This document shows, in pieces, positions 1 to 8,232 of a stretch of DNA of 50,963 nt. Every line of letters begins with the position of its first letter. The first letter of the stretch is position 1. Origin of the DNA: Butyrivibrio sp. (GTDB taxonomy: Bacteria; Bacillota; Clostridia; Lachnospirales; Lachnospiraceae). The translations under genes were made by a program, and so were the position numbers. Below the pieces are notes generated by a model. It did not search any database and was not told where the DNA came from. It saw nothing but the letters and a program-made list of their open reading frames with translations. The stretch lies in assembly GCA_015056625.1 (NCBI GenBank), contig SVFY01000023.1, positions 1 to 50,963 on the forward strand, in the 5' to 3' direction.

Positions 1-81
1 TGCGGGTGACAGGACTTGAACCTGCACGGGGTTACCACCAGAACCTAAATCTGGCGCGTCTGCCAATTCCGCCACACCCGC
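1..81 (-). tRNA. tRNA-Leu (anticodon TAG)
   Basis: The reverse complement folds as a tRNA with acceptor GCGGGTG/CACCCGC, discriminator A at base 1, a T-arm with TTCAAGT, and anticodon loop TTTAGGT closed by CCAGA/TCTGG, giving TAG. The length and extra arm suit a class II tRNA. It is the last gene of the tRNA operon in this window; any encoded CCA or terminator lies beyond the left edge. Confidence 0.95.
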
Positions 82-130
82 ATGTGCTGATATAAAAATA
101 GTAATACCTCAATGAAGTATTACTATTCAA

Positions 131-203
131 TGAGCCACTGGGGATTCGAACCCCAGACAACTTGATTAAAAGTCAAGTGCTCTACCGACTGAGCTAGTGG
201 CCC
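131..203 (-). tRNA. tRNA-Lys (anticodon TTT)
   Basis: The minus strand reads GGGCCAC at the acceptor 5' side, a loop CTTTTAA closed by CTTGA/TCAAG (anticodon TTT), a T-loop GTTCGAATC, and GTGGCTC plus discriminator A. Length is 73 nt. It is the sixth tRNA transcribed in the array. Confidence 0.96.
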
Positions 204-225
204 GTATACTCTTTATAAAAAAGAA

Positions 226-297
226 CTGGGCTAACCAGATTCGAACTGGTGAATGCAGGAGTCAAAGTCCTGTGCCTTACCGCTTGGCGATAGCCCA
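226..297 (-). tRNA. tRNA-Gln (anticodon TTG)
   Basis: The minus strand begins TGGGCTATCGCC, typical of tRNA-Gln. The anticodon loop CTTTGAC is closed by CAGGA/TCCTG, giving TTG. The acceptor closes with TAGCCCA and discriminator G. Confidence 0.96.
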
Positions 298-352
298 TTA
301 TTGACACGCAACTTCTGCCAATCTGATTAGCTGATATGTCTCCATATCAAAG

Positions 353-427
353 GGTGGGTAATGGGACTCGAACCCATGGTCTCCAGAACCACAATCTGGC
401 GCGCTAACCAACTGCGCCATACCCACC
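353..427 (-). tRNA. tRNA-His (anticodon GTG)
   Basis: The anticodon loop TTGTGGT is closed by CCAGA/TCTGG, giving GTG. The acceptor has the histidine-specific extra pair: a G at position -1 (base 427) opposite C73 (base 353), extending GTGGGTA/TACCCAC to 8 bp. Confidence 0.96.
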
Positions 428-445
428 ATGTGAGATAAATCTCAG

Positions 446-519
<74 letters not shown>

Positions 520-545
520 ATAAATGGAAGCTTGTAATAAGCTAA

Positions 546-616
546 AGCGGGTGATGGGAATCGAACCCACGTATCCAGCTTGGAAGGCTGGTGTTCTACC
601 ATTGAACTACACCCGC
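546..616 (-). tRNA. tRNA-Gly (anticodon TCC)
   Basis: Acceptor GCGGGTG/CACCCGC with discriminator T. The anticodon loop CTTCCAA is closed by CCAGC/GCTGG, giving TCC. The 71-nt body is normal for tRNA-Gly. Confidence 0.96.
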
Positions 617-639
617 GTACGATCTTAATCCTTAAAAAG

Positions 640-714
640 TCGGGGTGACAGGATTCGAACCTGCGACCCCCTGCTCCCAAAGCAGGTGCTCTAGCCAAGC
701 TGAGCCACACCCCG
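640..714 (-). tRNA. tRNA-Pro (anticodon TGG)
   Basis: Acceptor CGGGGTG/CACCCCG with discriminator A. The anticodon loop TTTGGGA is closed by CCTGC/GCAGG, giving TGG. It is the first gene of the seven-tRNA operon, 40 bases downstream of a consensus promoter. Confidence 0.96.
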
Positions 715-754
715 TTGTCTTAGTTACAAAGGCTAAAACCGTAACGCAAGAGAT

Positions 755-784
755 ATTATATAATGGTCAGCGAGGTATTGTCAA
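755..784 (-). promoter_or_regulatory. Promoter of the seven-tRNA operon
   Basis: On the minus strand a perfect TTGACA (779-784) is followed after 18 bases by a perfect TATAAT (755-760). The first tRNA starts 40 bases further on. Two perfect hexamers fit the strong expression expected for stable RNA. Confidence 0.9.
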
Positions 785-847
785 CACGTTTTTTAATGTT
801 TTTTATTTATACTTCAAATGCCCATAAAATGGAGTATAATCAACCTT

Positions 848-2206
848 ATGAAAAAAGTAAATATCACAGAAGGTCCTATTTGGAAGAATATGCTCGCCTA
901 TTTCTGGGCATTACTTCTTGGGGCTTTTTTCCAACAATTTTACAACACAATAGATGCAGTTATCGTAGGCAGGGCGGTAAGCAGTGATGCCCTCGGCGCC
1001 GTAGGCGGATCCTCTGCTATGGTGGTCAGCCTGTTCCTTGGTTTCTTTTTGGGACTGTCTTCAGGAGCCACCGTCGTTATTTCGCAATTCTATGGGGCAG
1101 CAAGGCAAAAAGAGGTCGAGAGGTCTGTACATACCTCCATCGCTCTCGCGCTCTATGGAGGGGCAATAATCACTGTTATAGGGTATGCTATCGCGCCATG
1201 GATAATATCTGCCATGAAGACTCCGGTTGAGCAGTCTGCAGCATCCACTTTGTATCTTCGGATCTATTTCCTTGGTATGATACCAAATCTTGTCTACAAC
1301 ATGGGCGCAGGAATATTAAGAGCTGTAGGTGATTCCAAGAGGCCTCTTATAATTCTCGTAGTCAGCTGTTTCGTAAACATATTCCTGGATGTGCTGTTTG
1401 TCATAGTTCTTGGAATGGGCAAAAAAGGCGATTCCTACGGCGTTATGGGTGTAGCCATCGCAACTATACTGTGCCAGCTTTTAAGCGCAGTGATCGTAGT
1501 TGTAATGCTCACAAGGTCCCAGGATATGCACAAACTGTATATTCGCAGGATCAAGCTTGATATGCAGATGTTTGCAAAGATCATCAGGATAGGTCTTCCT
1601 GCCGGCTTCCAGTCAACTATGTACACTCTTTCAAATATCCTTATCCAGGCGGCCATCAACGGCTTTGGAAATGACACAGCTGCTGCCTGGGCTGCATACG
1701 GCAAGATCGATGTAATATTCTGGATGACAGTCAGCTCCCTTGGAACTTCAGTTACTACATTCTCCGGACAGAACTATGGCGCAGGTCTCTATGACCGTGT
1801 CCGCCAGAGTGCAAAACAGGCATTTATCATTGCAGCAGTGATCACTATCCCGCTCAGTATCCTGATGTACTTTAACGGAGCACTTTTGCTTAAGATATTT
1901 GTAACCAACGACACCGTTATTGCTATTGGCGATCAGATGATAAGATTCCTTGCACCGTTCTACATTACCTATGTAGGCGTTGAGATCTTTTCAGGGACGC
2001 TGCGCGGCATGGGAGATGCTCTTTTACCAATGCTGATAACCTTAAGCGGAATCTGCATCCTCAGGGTTACCTGGATAATCTTTGCTTTTCCGCACAACCA
2101 GACCATCGAGATGGTGGAGGCAAGCTATCCAATCACCTGGATAACCACCAGCATCCTGTTCCTTATCTACTACCTGATATATACCAAGAAAAAAGGGATA
2201 AGATAA
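848..2206 (+). CDS. MATE family multidrug/Na+ antiporter
   Basis: A 452-residue membrane protein of the multidrug and toxin extrusion family, expected to export cationic drugs or metabolites in exchange for Na+ or H+. It shows the usual two bundles of six hydrophobic segments. The N-terminal segment has the typical GPIWKNMLAYFWALLLGAFF entry and the FYNTIDAVIVGR motif; the second half carries the matching QNYGAG and GTLRGMGDA elements. The frame opens at 818, but ATG 848 (MKKVNITEGP) matches the family's start and has GGAG at 831-834, so 848 is preferred. It converges on the yfcE operon, with 12 bases between stop codons. The substrate cannot be told from sequence. Confidence 0.9.
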   Translation: MKKVNITEGPIWKNMLAYFWALLLGAFFQQFYNTIDAVIVGRAVSSDALGAVGGSSAMVVSLFLGFFLGLSSGATVVISQFYGAARQKEVERSVHTSIALALYGGAIITVIGYAIAPWIISAMKTPVEQSAASTLYLRIYFLGMIPNLVYNMGAGILRAVGDSKRPLIILVVSCFVNIFLDVLFVIVLGMGKKGDSYGVMGVAIATILCQLLSAVIVVVMLTRSQDMHKLYIRRIKLDMQMFAKIIRIGLPAGFQSTMYTLSNILIQAAINGFGNDTAAAWAAYGKIDVIFWMTVSSLGTSVTTFSGQNYGAGLYDRVRQSAKQAFIIAAVITIPLSILMYFNGALLLKIFVTNDTVIAIGDQMIRFLAPFYITYVGVEIFSGTLRGMGDALLPMLITLSGICILRVTWIIFAFPHNQTIEMVEASYPITWITTSILFLIYYLIYTKKKGIR

Positions 2207-2217
2207 AATCTTCTCCC
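2189..2217 (-). terminator. Terminator of the rlmL-yfcE operon
   Basis: The hairpin GGGATAAGAT/ATCTTCTCCC (one mismatch, 3-base loop) overlaps the end of the MATE gene. Read on the minus strand it follows the yfcE stop at once and is trailed by TTTTTT. It may also serve the plus-strand gene, but the T-run on that side is short. Confidence 0.75.
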
Positions 2218-2218
2218 T

Positions 2219-2698
2219 TTACAAATATTTGATCTCGTAGGAAATATCATCCCCGTCAATTGTGAGTATGATGTAGCTTGGTCTTCTGCCTTCCTGCCTG
2301 GGGTAGGAAAGGCTTCCCGGGTTAAAAAGATATACCCCTCCGTAAGCTTTTGCCACAGGTCTGTGGGTATGCCCAAAAAACACAAATTCTGCCCCTCTTG
2401 AGAGCCCTTCTGCTCTGATATTCTCCAGGTCCATAGAGACCAGATAGTGGTGTCCATGGGTCAAAAAAGCTCTGTGACCATCAATCTCAAATTCCAGTTC
2501 CCTGTTAAGGTCTGAAAAGAAATCATTGTTACCTGCAACAAAATATACAGGGCAGTCCGCTGCAAGGGCGAATTTACCCTCAGAGCCCTCGAAATCACCG
2601 CAGTGGATGATCCCGTCAATAGGCTCCTCTATGTCCAGAACATCATAAAAGTTTTTGTCATGTCCGTGAGTATCACTTACCACCAGATACTTGTGCAT
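2219..2698 (-). CDS. YfcE/MJ0936-type metallophosphoesterase
   Basis: A 159-residue calcineurin-like phosphoesterase. All metal-site blocks are present in order: SDTHG (8-12), GD (about 33-34), GNND (57-60), HGHH (81-84) and GHTH (109-112), followed by NPGS. These bind two divalent metals. Known family members are Mn2+-dependent phosphodiesterases active on model substrates; the physiological substrate is unclear. Its ATG overlaps the rdgB stop (TAATG), so translation is probably coupled. It is the last gene of a four-gene operon. Confidence 0.9.
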   Translation of the reverse strand: MHKYLVVSDTHGHDKNFYDVLDIEEPIDGIIHCGDFEGSEGKFALAADCPVYFVAGNNDFFSDLNRELEFEIDGHRAFLTHGHHYLVSMDLENIRAEGLSRGAEFVFFGHTHRPVAKAYGGVYLFNPGSLSYPRQEGRRPSYIILTIDGDDISYEIKYL

Positions 2699-3330
2699 TA
2701 CTTGTTACCACCCTCAAAAGCCTCCCTCAGGAGCTTTTCCATCTCTCTAAGTGCTTTGCCCCTGTGGCTTATGGCGTTCTTTTCATCCGCTGACAGCTCT
2801 GCGCTGGTCTTGCCATATTCCGGCAGGAAAAAGATCGGATCGTATCCAAAACCATTTTCCCCTGCTATCTCATAGCCGATCCTGCCTTCCATCTTGCCCA
2901 GGGTTCCCAGCATCTTTCCCCCTGGAAGGCATGCAGCTATGGCGCATACGAATCTTGCGCTTCGCTCTTCACCCTCAGCGCCATTAAGTCTTTCAATGAT
3001 GATCCTGTTCTTTTCAGTATAAGGAGTGTCCTTTCCAAGGTATCTTGCTGAATAGATTCCAGGCTCTCCTCCAAGATAGTCAACTTCAAGTCCTGAATCA
3101 TCTGCAAGGACTACAGTCTCTTTTGCAGCCTCAGGGTCCTTCTCTTCAAGCAGCTTGTAAATAGCAGATGCCTTGATGGCAGCATTCTCTGAAAAAGTTG
3201 TGCCATCCTCCACCACGTCCTCAAAGACGCCAGCTTCCTTCATGGACAGGATCTCCGCATCCAGATCTCCTAAGATCCTGCGAATTTCCTTCATTTTATC
3301 CTTGTTGCCAGTGGCAAATACGATCCTCAT
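2698..3330 (-). CDS. rdgB: XTP/dITP diphosphatase (RdgB/HAM1 family)
   Basis: A 210-residue non-canonical purine NTP pyrophosphatase that hydrolyses XTP, ITP and dITP and keeps deaminated purines out of nucleic acids. The start MRIVFATGNKDKMKEI carries the substrate-binding T/SxNxxK motif. Also visible are FSENAAIKA, the DDSGLEVDYLGGEPG metal-site block, the ARFVCAIA strand and the FGYDPIFF/SHRGKAL purine-binding C-terminus. The length is normal. It overlaps the amidase-like gene upstream by 4 bases and yfcE downstream by 1 base. The rdgB-yfcE pairing recurs in Firmicutes. Confidence 0.96.
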   Translation of the reverse strand: MRIVFATGNKDKMKEIRRILGDLDAEILSMKEAGVFEDVVEDGTTFSENAAIKASAIYKLLEEKDPEAAKETVVLADDSGLEVDYLGGEPGIYSARYLGKDTPYTEKNRIIIERLNGAEGEERSARFVCAIAACLPGGKMLGTLGKMEGRIGYEIAGENGFGYDPIFFLPEYGKTSAELSADEKNAISHRGKALREMEKLLREAFEGGNK

Positions 3331-4379
3331 TCCATCACCTCAAACGCTTCTAAAATACCATTATATAAACCCTCTGACACCTTAGTCTGGTAAGACGTAT
3401 CAGAAAGCCTGTCCTTGTCGCTTGATCCATACACATTTCCAAGGCTTATCCTTGCTGCAGGAACAGGGCATTTATCAATGATCCCCTCTTCATTTTCAGG
3501 GAATACCCCAAGCACTTCGTCAGATGCACTTAAAGCGCAGCTCCTTAGCATTATGTCAGCAAATTCTGCATTGGACAGCCTTCTTAAAAAGAACCTGTCG
3601 TTGTAGTAGGAAGCCATTCCATTGTAGGCATTATCCTGCACGCCATCACAGGACAGCTCCACAAAAAGATCAGCCCCTGAGTCCTCTATAAGAGCCTCTC
3701 TCTTTTCCAATCCTACATCGCTGTCTGAAAGCCTTGTGAAATACAGCTTGATCCCGTGCTCTTTGTCCTTATCTGCAACGTTTCTCAGCAAAAGAGCTGT
3801 ATCCAGCGTCACATCCTTCTCAAAATAGCCGTTGCCCGGATCTCCTGTATCCTGTCCGCCTCCGAAAGGGTCCACAACCACCACGTGTTCATATTTATCC
3901 TTAGGTTCAAAGAACCTTACCTCAATGGTGCTGTTTTCCGTAAGAGCACTCTCGTTCACATACAGATCATCCAGTTTAAAGTCAAGACTGACACTTCCTG
4001 AGTCATTCTCATTGACGCAAACTGCGCTCTCAAGAAGGGGAAGATTAGTCACAATGGGATTATCCAGATAAAATCCCTCTTCCCTGCTGTCGATGTATAT
4101 TCGAAGCTCATGGTCCATGTACCTGTCTTCCAGCACAATGTTGTCAGAGCTTACACTCTTGGGCAACGGGATGATAAGGGCATCTTCCTTGCCCTTTGGA
4201 ACATTATTGTCGATCAAAAGAGTATATGAGCTGTCACTTTCGCCTCTGTCCAAGGGAGCTCCTGCTGCATCTGTGATCATGATGTGCTTGGTAGCAGATC
4301 TTTGCAGCATGAGTGCTATGGAAATTACCGCAAATACCGAGGCCTTCACCGCGACTTTTTTCATCTCTGCATCAGTCAT
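3327..4379 (-). CDS. Amidase_3-like membrane-anchored protein lacking catalytic residues
   Basis: A 350-residue protein with an N-terminal membrane anchor (about 9-26), a roughly 120-residue unassigned extracytoplasmic domain, and a C-terminal domain that follows the N-acetylmuramoyl-L-alanine amidase (Amidase_3) fold from about residue 165. The alignment is clear, but the active site is gone. The DxGHGG block reads DPFGGG (no His), the SIHAN block reads ELSCDG (His to Cys), and the late VELGF glutamate block reads ISLGN (Glu to Ser). Only the middle Glu (FEKD) remains. Hydrolysis is therefore unlikely; a wall-binding or regulatory role is an inference. Its ATG directly follows the rlmL-like stop. 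Confidence 0.75.
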   Translation of the reverse strand: MTDAEMKKVAVKASVFAVISIALMLQRSATKHIMITDAAGAPLDRGESDSSYTLLIDNNVPKGKEDALIIPLPKSVSSDNIVLEDRYMDHELRIYIDSREEGFYLDNPIVTNLPLLESAVCVNENDSGSVSLDFKLDDLYVNESALTENSTIEVRFFEPKDKYEHVVVVDPFGGGQDTGDPGNGYFEKDVTLDTALLLRNVADKDKEHGIKLYFTRLSDSDVGLEKREALIEDSGADLFVELSCDGVQDNAYNGMASYYNDRFFLRRLSNAEFADIMLRSCALSASDEVLGVFPENEEGIIDKCPVPAARISLGNVYGSSDKDRLSDTSYQTKVSEGLYNGILEAFEVME

Positions 4380-5528
4380 TTAAGCCTCTTTTCTCCTTGG
4401 AGGCTTAGGCCCCATAAACTGGTAAAAGTAAGTCTTTAGCATTCCGTTGTAGATCTTCCTGTTCTTGTCAGCTTGCCTGCCAATATATTTTTCTGCATCC
4501 TCATATCCTGTGATCAGATACATGGACCAGGAATCCAGCGCCTTGTACCTCTCGCCAATAGTCCTGTAGAGGCCCGGCAAAAGATCTTTATCCCCAATTC
4601 TCTCTCCATAGGGAGGGTTGGTTATGATAAAGCCATATTTCTTCCTGTGAGAAAGATCTGCAATATCCCTTGTCTGGAAATGGATCATGTTCTCAACGCC
4701 GGCCTTTTTGGCATTTATTCTGGCAATCTCTATCATCTCAGGGTCAAGATCGTAGCCTTGAATATCCACGTCTATGTCGGTTATGATCTCATCCCTTGCC
4801 TCGTCCCTGACGTCAGCCCAGTTCTCTTTTGTAATAAGATGGGTCCAGCTCTCAGCAGTAAAATTCCTGTTCATTCCAGGTGCAATGTGAGCTGCCATCA
4901 TGGCTGCCTCAATGGGGATAGTTCCGCTTCCGCAGAAGGGGTCCACAAGGATCCTGTCTGCATGCCAGGGAGTCAGGGTTATAAGAGCCGCCGCAAGATT
5001 CTCAGCGATGGGAGCCTTGGATTCAAGCTTCCTGTAGCCCCTCTTGTGCAGGGAATCTCCGGTTGTATCAAGCGCAACTGTGACCTCATCCTTCATAAGG
5101 AACACTCTTACCGGATAGTCCTCTCCATCCTCCTTGAACCAGTCTGTGTGATAGCACTGCTTCATACGCTCCACCATAGCTTTTTTCATGATGGACTGGA
5201 TGTCAGAGGGGGAAAAGAGCTTGCTCTTAACGCTGCTTGCCTTCTTGATCCAGAACCTTCCATTTACCGGGATAAATTCCTCCCAGGGAAGAGCCTTGGT
5301 TCCCTGGAAAAGATCCTCAAAGCTCTCAGCGTGGAAGCTTCCAACCTTGATAAGGATCCTCTCCGCACTTCTAAGCCCTATATTGGCGCGACAAACAGCG
5401 TCCGGATCTCCCTCAAAGGTAACACGGCCGTCAGCCACCTCGGTAATGTCATAGCCAAGGTCGATTATTTCTTTTTTAAGTACTGCTTCCAGGCCAAAAT
5501 GGCATGGAGCTATCAGTTCAAATCTCAT
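4380..5528 (-). CDS. THUMP-domain class I SAM RNA methyltransferase (RlmL/YpsC type)
   Basis: Resembles the N2-guanosine 23S rRNA methyltransferases YpsC and RlmL. A THUMP RNA-binding domain occupies roughly residues 40-155. The methyltransferase domain shows the SAM-binding DPFCGSGTIPIEAA block, an acidic GYDLDPEMI strand end and the catalytic NPPYGER motif, which marks exocyclic amino-group methylation. The frame is open from ATG 5540, but family members begin like MRFELIAPCHFGLEA, which supports ATG 5528 (382 residues) or 5531. No Shine-Dalgarno is visible for any of these, and a -10 box overlaps the 5540 ATG. It is the first gene of the operon that runs to yfcE. Confidence 0.88.
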   Translation of the reverse strand: MRFELIAPCHFGLEAVLKKEIIDLGYDITEVADGRVTFEGDPDAVCRANIGLRSAERILIKVGSFHAESFEDLFQGTKALPWEEFIPVNGRFWIKKASSVKSKLFSPSDIQSIMKKAMVERMKQCYHTDWFKEDGEDYPVRVFLMKDEVTVALDTTGDSLHKRGYRKLESKAPIAENLAAALITLTPWHADRILVDPFCGSGTIPIEAAMMAAHIAPGMNRNFTAESWTHLITKENWADVRDEARDEIITDIDVDIQGYDLDPEMIEIARINAKKAGVENMIHFQTRDIADLSHRKKYGFIITNPPYGERIGDKDLLPGLYRTIGERYKALDSWSMYLITGYEDAEKYIGRQADKNRKIYNGMLKTYFYQFMGPKPPRRKEA

Positions 5529-5538
5529 CATATTGCTC

Positions 5539-5568
5539 ATTATACAAAAGTTGATACGTTGGTGGCAA
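5539..5568 (-). promoter_or_regulatory. Promoter overlapping the rlmL-like start
   Basis: On the minus strand TTGCCA (5563-5568) and a perfect TATAAT (5539-5544) are separated by 18 bases. The expected +1 lies near 5532, so the ATG at 5540 would not be transcribed. Translation would start at ATG 5531 or 5528 with almost no leader. Confidence 0.65.
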
Positions 5569-5579
5569 TACTGCCAAAC

Positions 5580-5616
5580 AAAAAAGCAGCGACCACAAAA
5601 ATGTGATCACTGCTTT
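5580..5616 (-). terminator. Terminator of tRNA-Arg(ACG)
   Basis: On the minus strand an imperfect hairpin with outer stem AAAGCAG/CTGCTTT and inner CACA/TGTG starts 7 bases after the tRNA 3' end and is followed by TTTTTT. Confidence 0.85.
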
Positions 5617-5623
5617 AAGAAGC

Positions 5624-5697
5624 TGTGCGTGACAGGATTCGAACCCACGACCTTCTGGTCCGTAGCCAGACGCTCTATCCAGCTGAGCTACACGCAC
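5624..5697 (-). tRNA. tRNA-Arg (anticodon ACG)
   Basis: The minus strand folds with acceptor GTGCGTG/CACGCAC and discriminator A. The anticodon loop CTACGGA is closed by TCTGG/CCAGA, giving ACG, which needs A-to-I editing to read CGN codons. It is a single-gene unit with its own promoter and terminator. Confidence 0.96.
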
Positions 5698-5723
5698 ATG
5701 TGCCGATATTGGCAACAAAGAAC

Positions 5724-5752
5724 ATTATAGTAAACCCTTTTGTCTTTGTCAA
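5724..5752 (-). promoter_or_regulatory. Promoter of tRNA-Arg(ACG)
   Basis: On the minus strand perfect TTGACA (5747-5752) and TATAAT (5724-5729) hexamers are separated by the optimal 17 bases. They lie 26 bases upstream of the tRNA. Confidence 0.93.
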
Positions 5753-5762
5753 GGTTTTTATT

Positions 5763-6884
5763 CTAGGCTTCTTTTTCTGCATCTTCTGCAGCTTTAGTCT
5801 CTGCAACGAGCCTTTCCATGTCCTGTCTTGCAAACTCAAAGCATGCAAGGAGCTTTTCTGAGAAGACGCCGCACTCGCCGTCTTTTATCATCTCATAGGC
5901 CCTATCCAGAGGATATGCAGACTTGTAGACTCTGTCACTTACAAGGGCGTCATAGACATCTGCAAGGGCAGTGATCTGAGCACCAATTGAGTTCTCCTCG
6001 CCCTTAAGTCCGTCAGGATAGCCCCTTCCATCATACCTTTCGTGGTGATGCCTGCAGATATCAAGACACATCTCGTAGTACTCCTTGTCCTGGACGTCCT
6101 TTAGCATCTCAATGATCTCACTGCCACGGGTGGTGTGGGATTTCATCACTTCAAATTCTTCATTAGTCAGTCTTCCCGGCTTTAAAAGTATGGAATCCGG
6201 TACAGAGATCTTACCTATATCATGCATGGCAGATGCCTGGGTTATAACATCGATAAGATGAGGATTGAGCCCCATCTCAGGATAATTGTTCATGGCTGTA
6301 ATGGCCAGTATCCTGACAAAGCCCTTGATCCTCTTGATGTGATAGCTTGACTCCATGCTCCTGAATTCAACGATGGTTGCAATGGTATCGATTACCTTTT
6401 CGTTGCTGTTTTTAAGTCTCTCTTCCTGTTTCTTGAGGTATACGAACTGCTTTTTAAGAACCCTGGTCTGATCCTCAACTGTATCTTCCAGATTGTTCTT
6501 GTGGTCGTAAAGCTCTATATTTCTCGAAACACGCCTGTCAACAATGACAGGATCAAATGGCTTGTGGATTACGTCCGCAGCCCCTTTCTGGTAGCTGGTA
6601 CGCTCAGCCTCGGTGGAGGTATCAGCAGTGATCATAAGGACAGGAATACGCTCATTTAAGTTATCTCTCTTTTCCATCTCCTCAAGTACTGCATAGCCGT
6701 CCATTTCTGGCATGACAATGTCCAGAAGGATAGCAGCAAGTCTGCCATCATTCTGTTCCATCATCTTAATAGCCTCAAGGCCGTTTCCGGCCTCGAGGGT
6801 ATCGTACTTGTCTTTGAAAATCTCAGCCAAAATGCCTCTGTTGATCTCGTTGTCATCAACTATAAGTATTGAGCGATCAGCCAT
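5763..6884 (-). CDS. Response regulator with HD-GYP domain (c-di-GMP phosphodiesterase)
   Basis: A 373-residue cytosolic two-domain regulator. Residues 1-125 are a receiver domain with the acidic pair (VDDNE), phospho-Asp in LLDIVMPEMDG near residue 56, and a KPFDP lysine. A short coiled coil (about 130-165) leads to an HD-GYP domain with MHDIGK, SHTTRG and the HHERYDGRGYP signature, all expected for an active c-di-GMP hydrolase. Phosphorylation probably controls c-di-GMP breakdown. It lies 19 bases after a thiolase gene and has a GGAGGG ribosome site. No cognate kinase gene is next to it. Confidence 0.93.
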   Translation of the reverse strand: MADRSILIVDDNEINRGILAEIFKDKYDTLEAGNGLEAIKMMEQNDGRLAAILLDIVMPEMDGYAVLEEMEKRDNLNERIPVLMITADTSTEAERTSYQKGAADVIHKPFDPVIVDRRVSRNIELYDHKNNLEDTVEDQTRVLKKQFVYLKKQEERLKNSNEKVIDTIATIVEFRSMESSYHIKRIKGFVRILAITAMNNYPEMGLNPHLIDVITQASAMHDIGKISVPDSILLKPGRLTNEEFEVMKSHTTRGSEIIEMLKDVQDKEYYEMCLDICRHHHERYDGRGYPDGLKGEENSIGAQITALADVYDALVSDRVYKSAYPLDRAYEMIKDGECGVFSEKLLACFEFARQDMERLVAETKAAEDAEKEA

Positions 6885-6903
6885 ATATGGCCCTCCGTCT
6901 ATC

Positions 6904-8085
6904 TCACCTTTCCACTATAGCAGCACAGCCCATTCCACCGCCTACGCACAGTGTTGCAAGGCCTTTCTTGGCATCTCTTCTCTGCATCTCATAAAGAAGT
7001 GTAACAAGGATCCTGTTTCCTGAGCATCCAACAGGATGTCCAAGAGCGATAGCTCCGCCGTTTACGTTAAGTACGTCGCTGCTAAATCCAAGGTCATGCT
7101 GAACAGCTATAGACTGAGCTGCAAAAGCCTCGTTAGCCTCAATGAGGTCAAAGTCACCAATGCTGTAGCCAGCTTTTTTCATAACCTTCTGTGTTGCTGC
7201 TACAGGTCCGATTCCCATGATCCTTGGCTCAACGCCTGCAAGCTCTCCAGCGATCCAGGTTGCCATAGGCTTAACGCCAAGCTCTTTTGCCTTCTCTTCG
7301 CTCATAACGATGATGGCAGAAGCTGCGTCATTAATACCTGAAGAATTGGCTGCTGTAACAACTCCGCCCTCCTTCTTGAAGGCAGGCTTAAGATGTGAGA
7401 TTCCATCTACTGTAACGCCCTTTCTTGGGCCTTCATCTGTATCAAAAATGATGGTCTCTTTCTTTTTCTTGATCTCAACAGGAACAATCTCGTCCCTGAA
7501 CTTGCCCTCTGCAATGGCCTTCTCAGCCTTGTTCTGTGACCATGCAGCGAACTCATCAAGCTGCTGCCTGGTAAGATTCCACTCTTCAGCAATGTTCTCA
7601 GCTGTAATACCCATGTGATATCCGCCAAAAGCATCTGTCAGGGCATCCTTGATCATGGCATCCTGAAGCTCGCCAGAACCCATGCGGTAACCGTAACGGC
7701 CCTGCTGCATAAGATAAGGAGCCATTGACATATTCTCCATACCACCAGCAACGATGATGTCCGCATCGCCCATTCCGATCAGCTTTGCAGCCAGGTTTAC
7801 ACAGTGAAGTCCTGATCCGCAAAGGACATTTATTGTTGTTGCAGGAACCTCTACAGGAATACCTGCATTTATTGCTGACTGTCTTGCGGGATTCTGTCCA
7901 AGGCCTGCCTGGATAACGCATCCCATGTAAACCTCATCAACCTGTTCGGGTTTAACACCAGCTCTCTTAAGAGCCTCCTTTATTACTATAGCGCCAAGAG
8001 CGGGAGCAGGAGTTGTTGAAAGAGCTCCTCCCATAGTTCCGATCGCTGTCCTGCACGCACCTGCGAGTACTACTTTCCTAGCCAT
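6904..8085 (-). CDS. Acetyl-CoA acetyltransferase (thiolase), first copy
   Basis: A 393-residue biosynthetic thiolase that condenses two acetyl-CoA to acetoacetyl-CoA. The nucleophile Cys89 lies in [10 protein letters not shown], the His in GHPVGCSG, and the second active Cys (about 380) in CVGGGMGC. It is a full-length paralogue of the thiolase at 20104-21294 and very similar to it, yet it sits apart from the butyrate operon with its own promoter. It shares a transcript with the HD-GYP regulator downstream. It may supply acetoacetyl-CoA under different conditions. The start has GGAGGG 6 bases upstream. Confidence 0.95.
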   Translation of the reverse strand: MARKVVLAGACRTAIGTMGGALSTTPAPALGAIVIKEALKRAGVKPEQVDEVYMGCVIQAGLGQNPARQSAINAGIPVEVPATTINVLCGSGLHCVNLAAKLIGMGDADIIVAGGMENMSMAPYLMQQGRYGYRMGSGELQDAMIKDALTDAFGGYHMGITAENIAEEWNLTRQQLDEFAAWSQNKAEKAIAEGKFRDEIVPVEIKKKKETIIFDTDEGPRKGVTVDGISHLKPAFKKEGGVVTAANSSGINDAASAIIVMSEEKAKELGVKPMATWIAGELAGVEPRIMGIGPVAATQKVMKKAGYSIGDFDLIEANEAFAAQSIAVQHDLGFSSDVLNVNGGAIALGHPVGCSGNRILVTLLYEMQRRDAKKGLATLCVGGGMGCAAIVER

Positions 8086-8129
8086 TTTTACCCTCCAGTT
8101 TCTATGAATTGTTTAATAGTAAAAAGAGA

Positions 8130-8158
8130 TATCGTGATATGGAAACTTACTCACGATA
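8130..8158. promoter_or_regulatory. Inverted repeat after the thiolase promoter (candidate operator)
   Basis: A perfect 8-bp inverted repeat TATCGTGA/TCACGATA with a 13-base spacer starts 8 bases downstream of the -10 box, in the untranslated leader of the first thiolase gene. It could be a repressor site or an RNA hairpin. No regulator was recognised for it. Confidence 0.5.
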
Positions 8159-8165
8159 CCCCTTT

Positions 8166-8194
8166 ATTTTAACACTTTCAAATACCTTACTCAA
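8166..8194 (-). promoter_or_regulatory. Promoter of the first thiolase / HD-GYP operon
   Basis: On the minus strand TTGAGT (8189-8194) and TAAAAT (8166-8171) are 17 bases apart, in the gap between cbiO and the thiolase. Confidence 0.75.
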
Positions 8195-8232
8195 CGTAGT
8201 TATGTTAATTTATTATCACTTTTATATTCTTT

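Noticed and set aside
4473..5606. 377-residue plus-strand ORF opposite the rlmL-like gene
   Set aside because: The minus strand carries clear THUMP and NPPYGER methyltransferase motifs; the plus-strand frame matches nothing I recognise and is a shadow.
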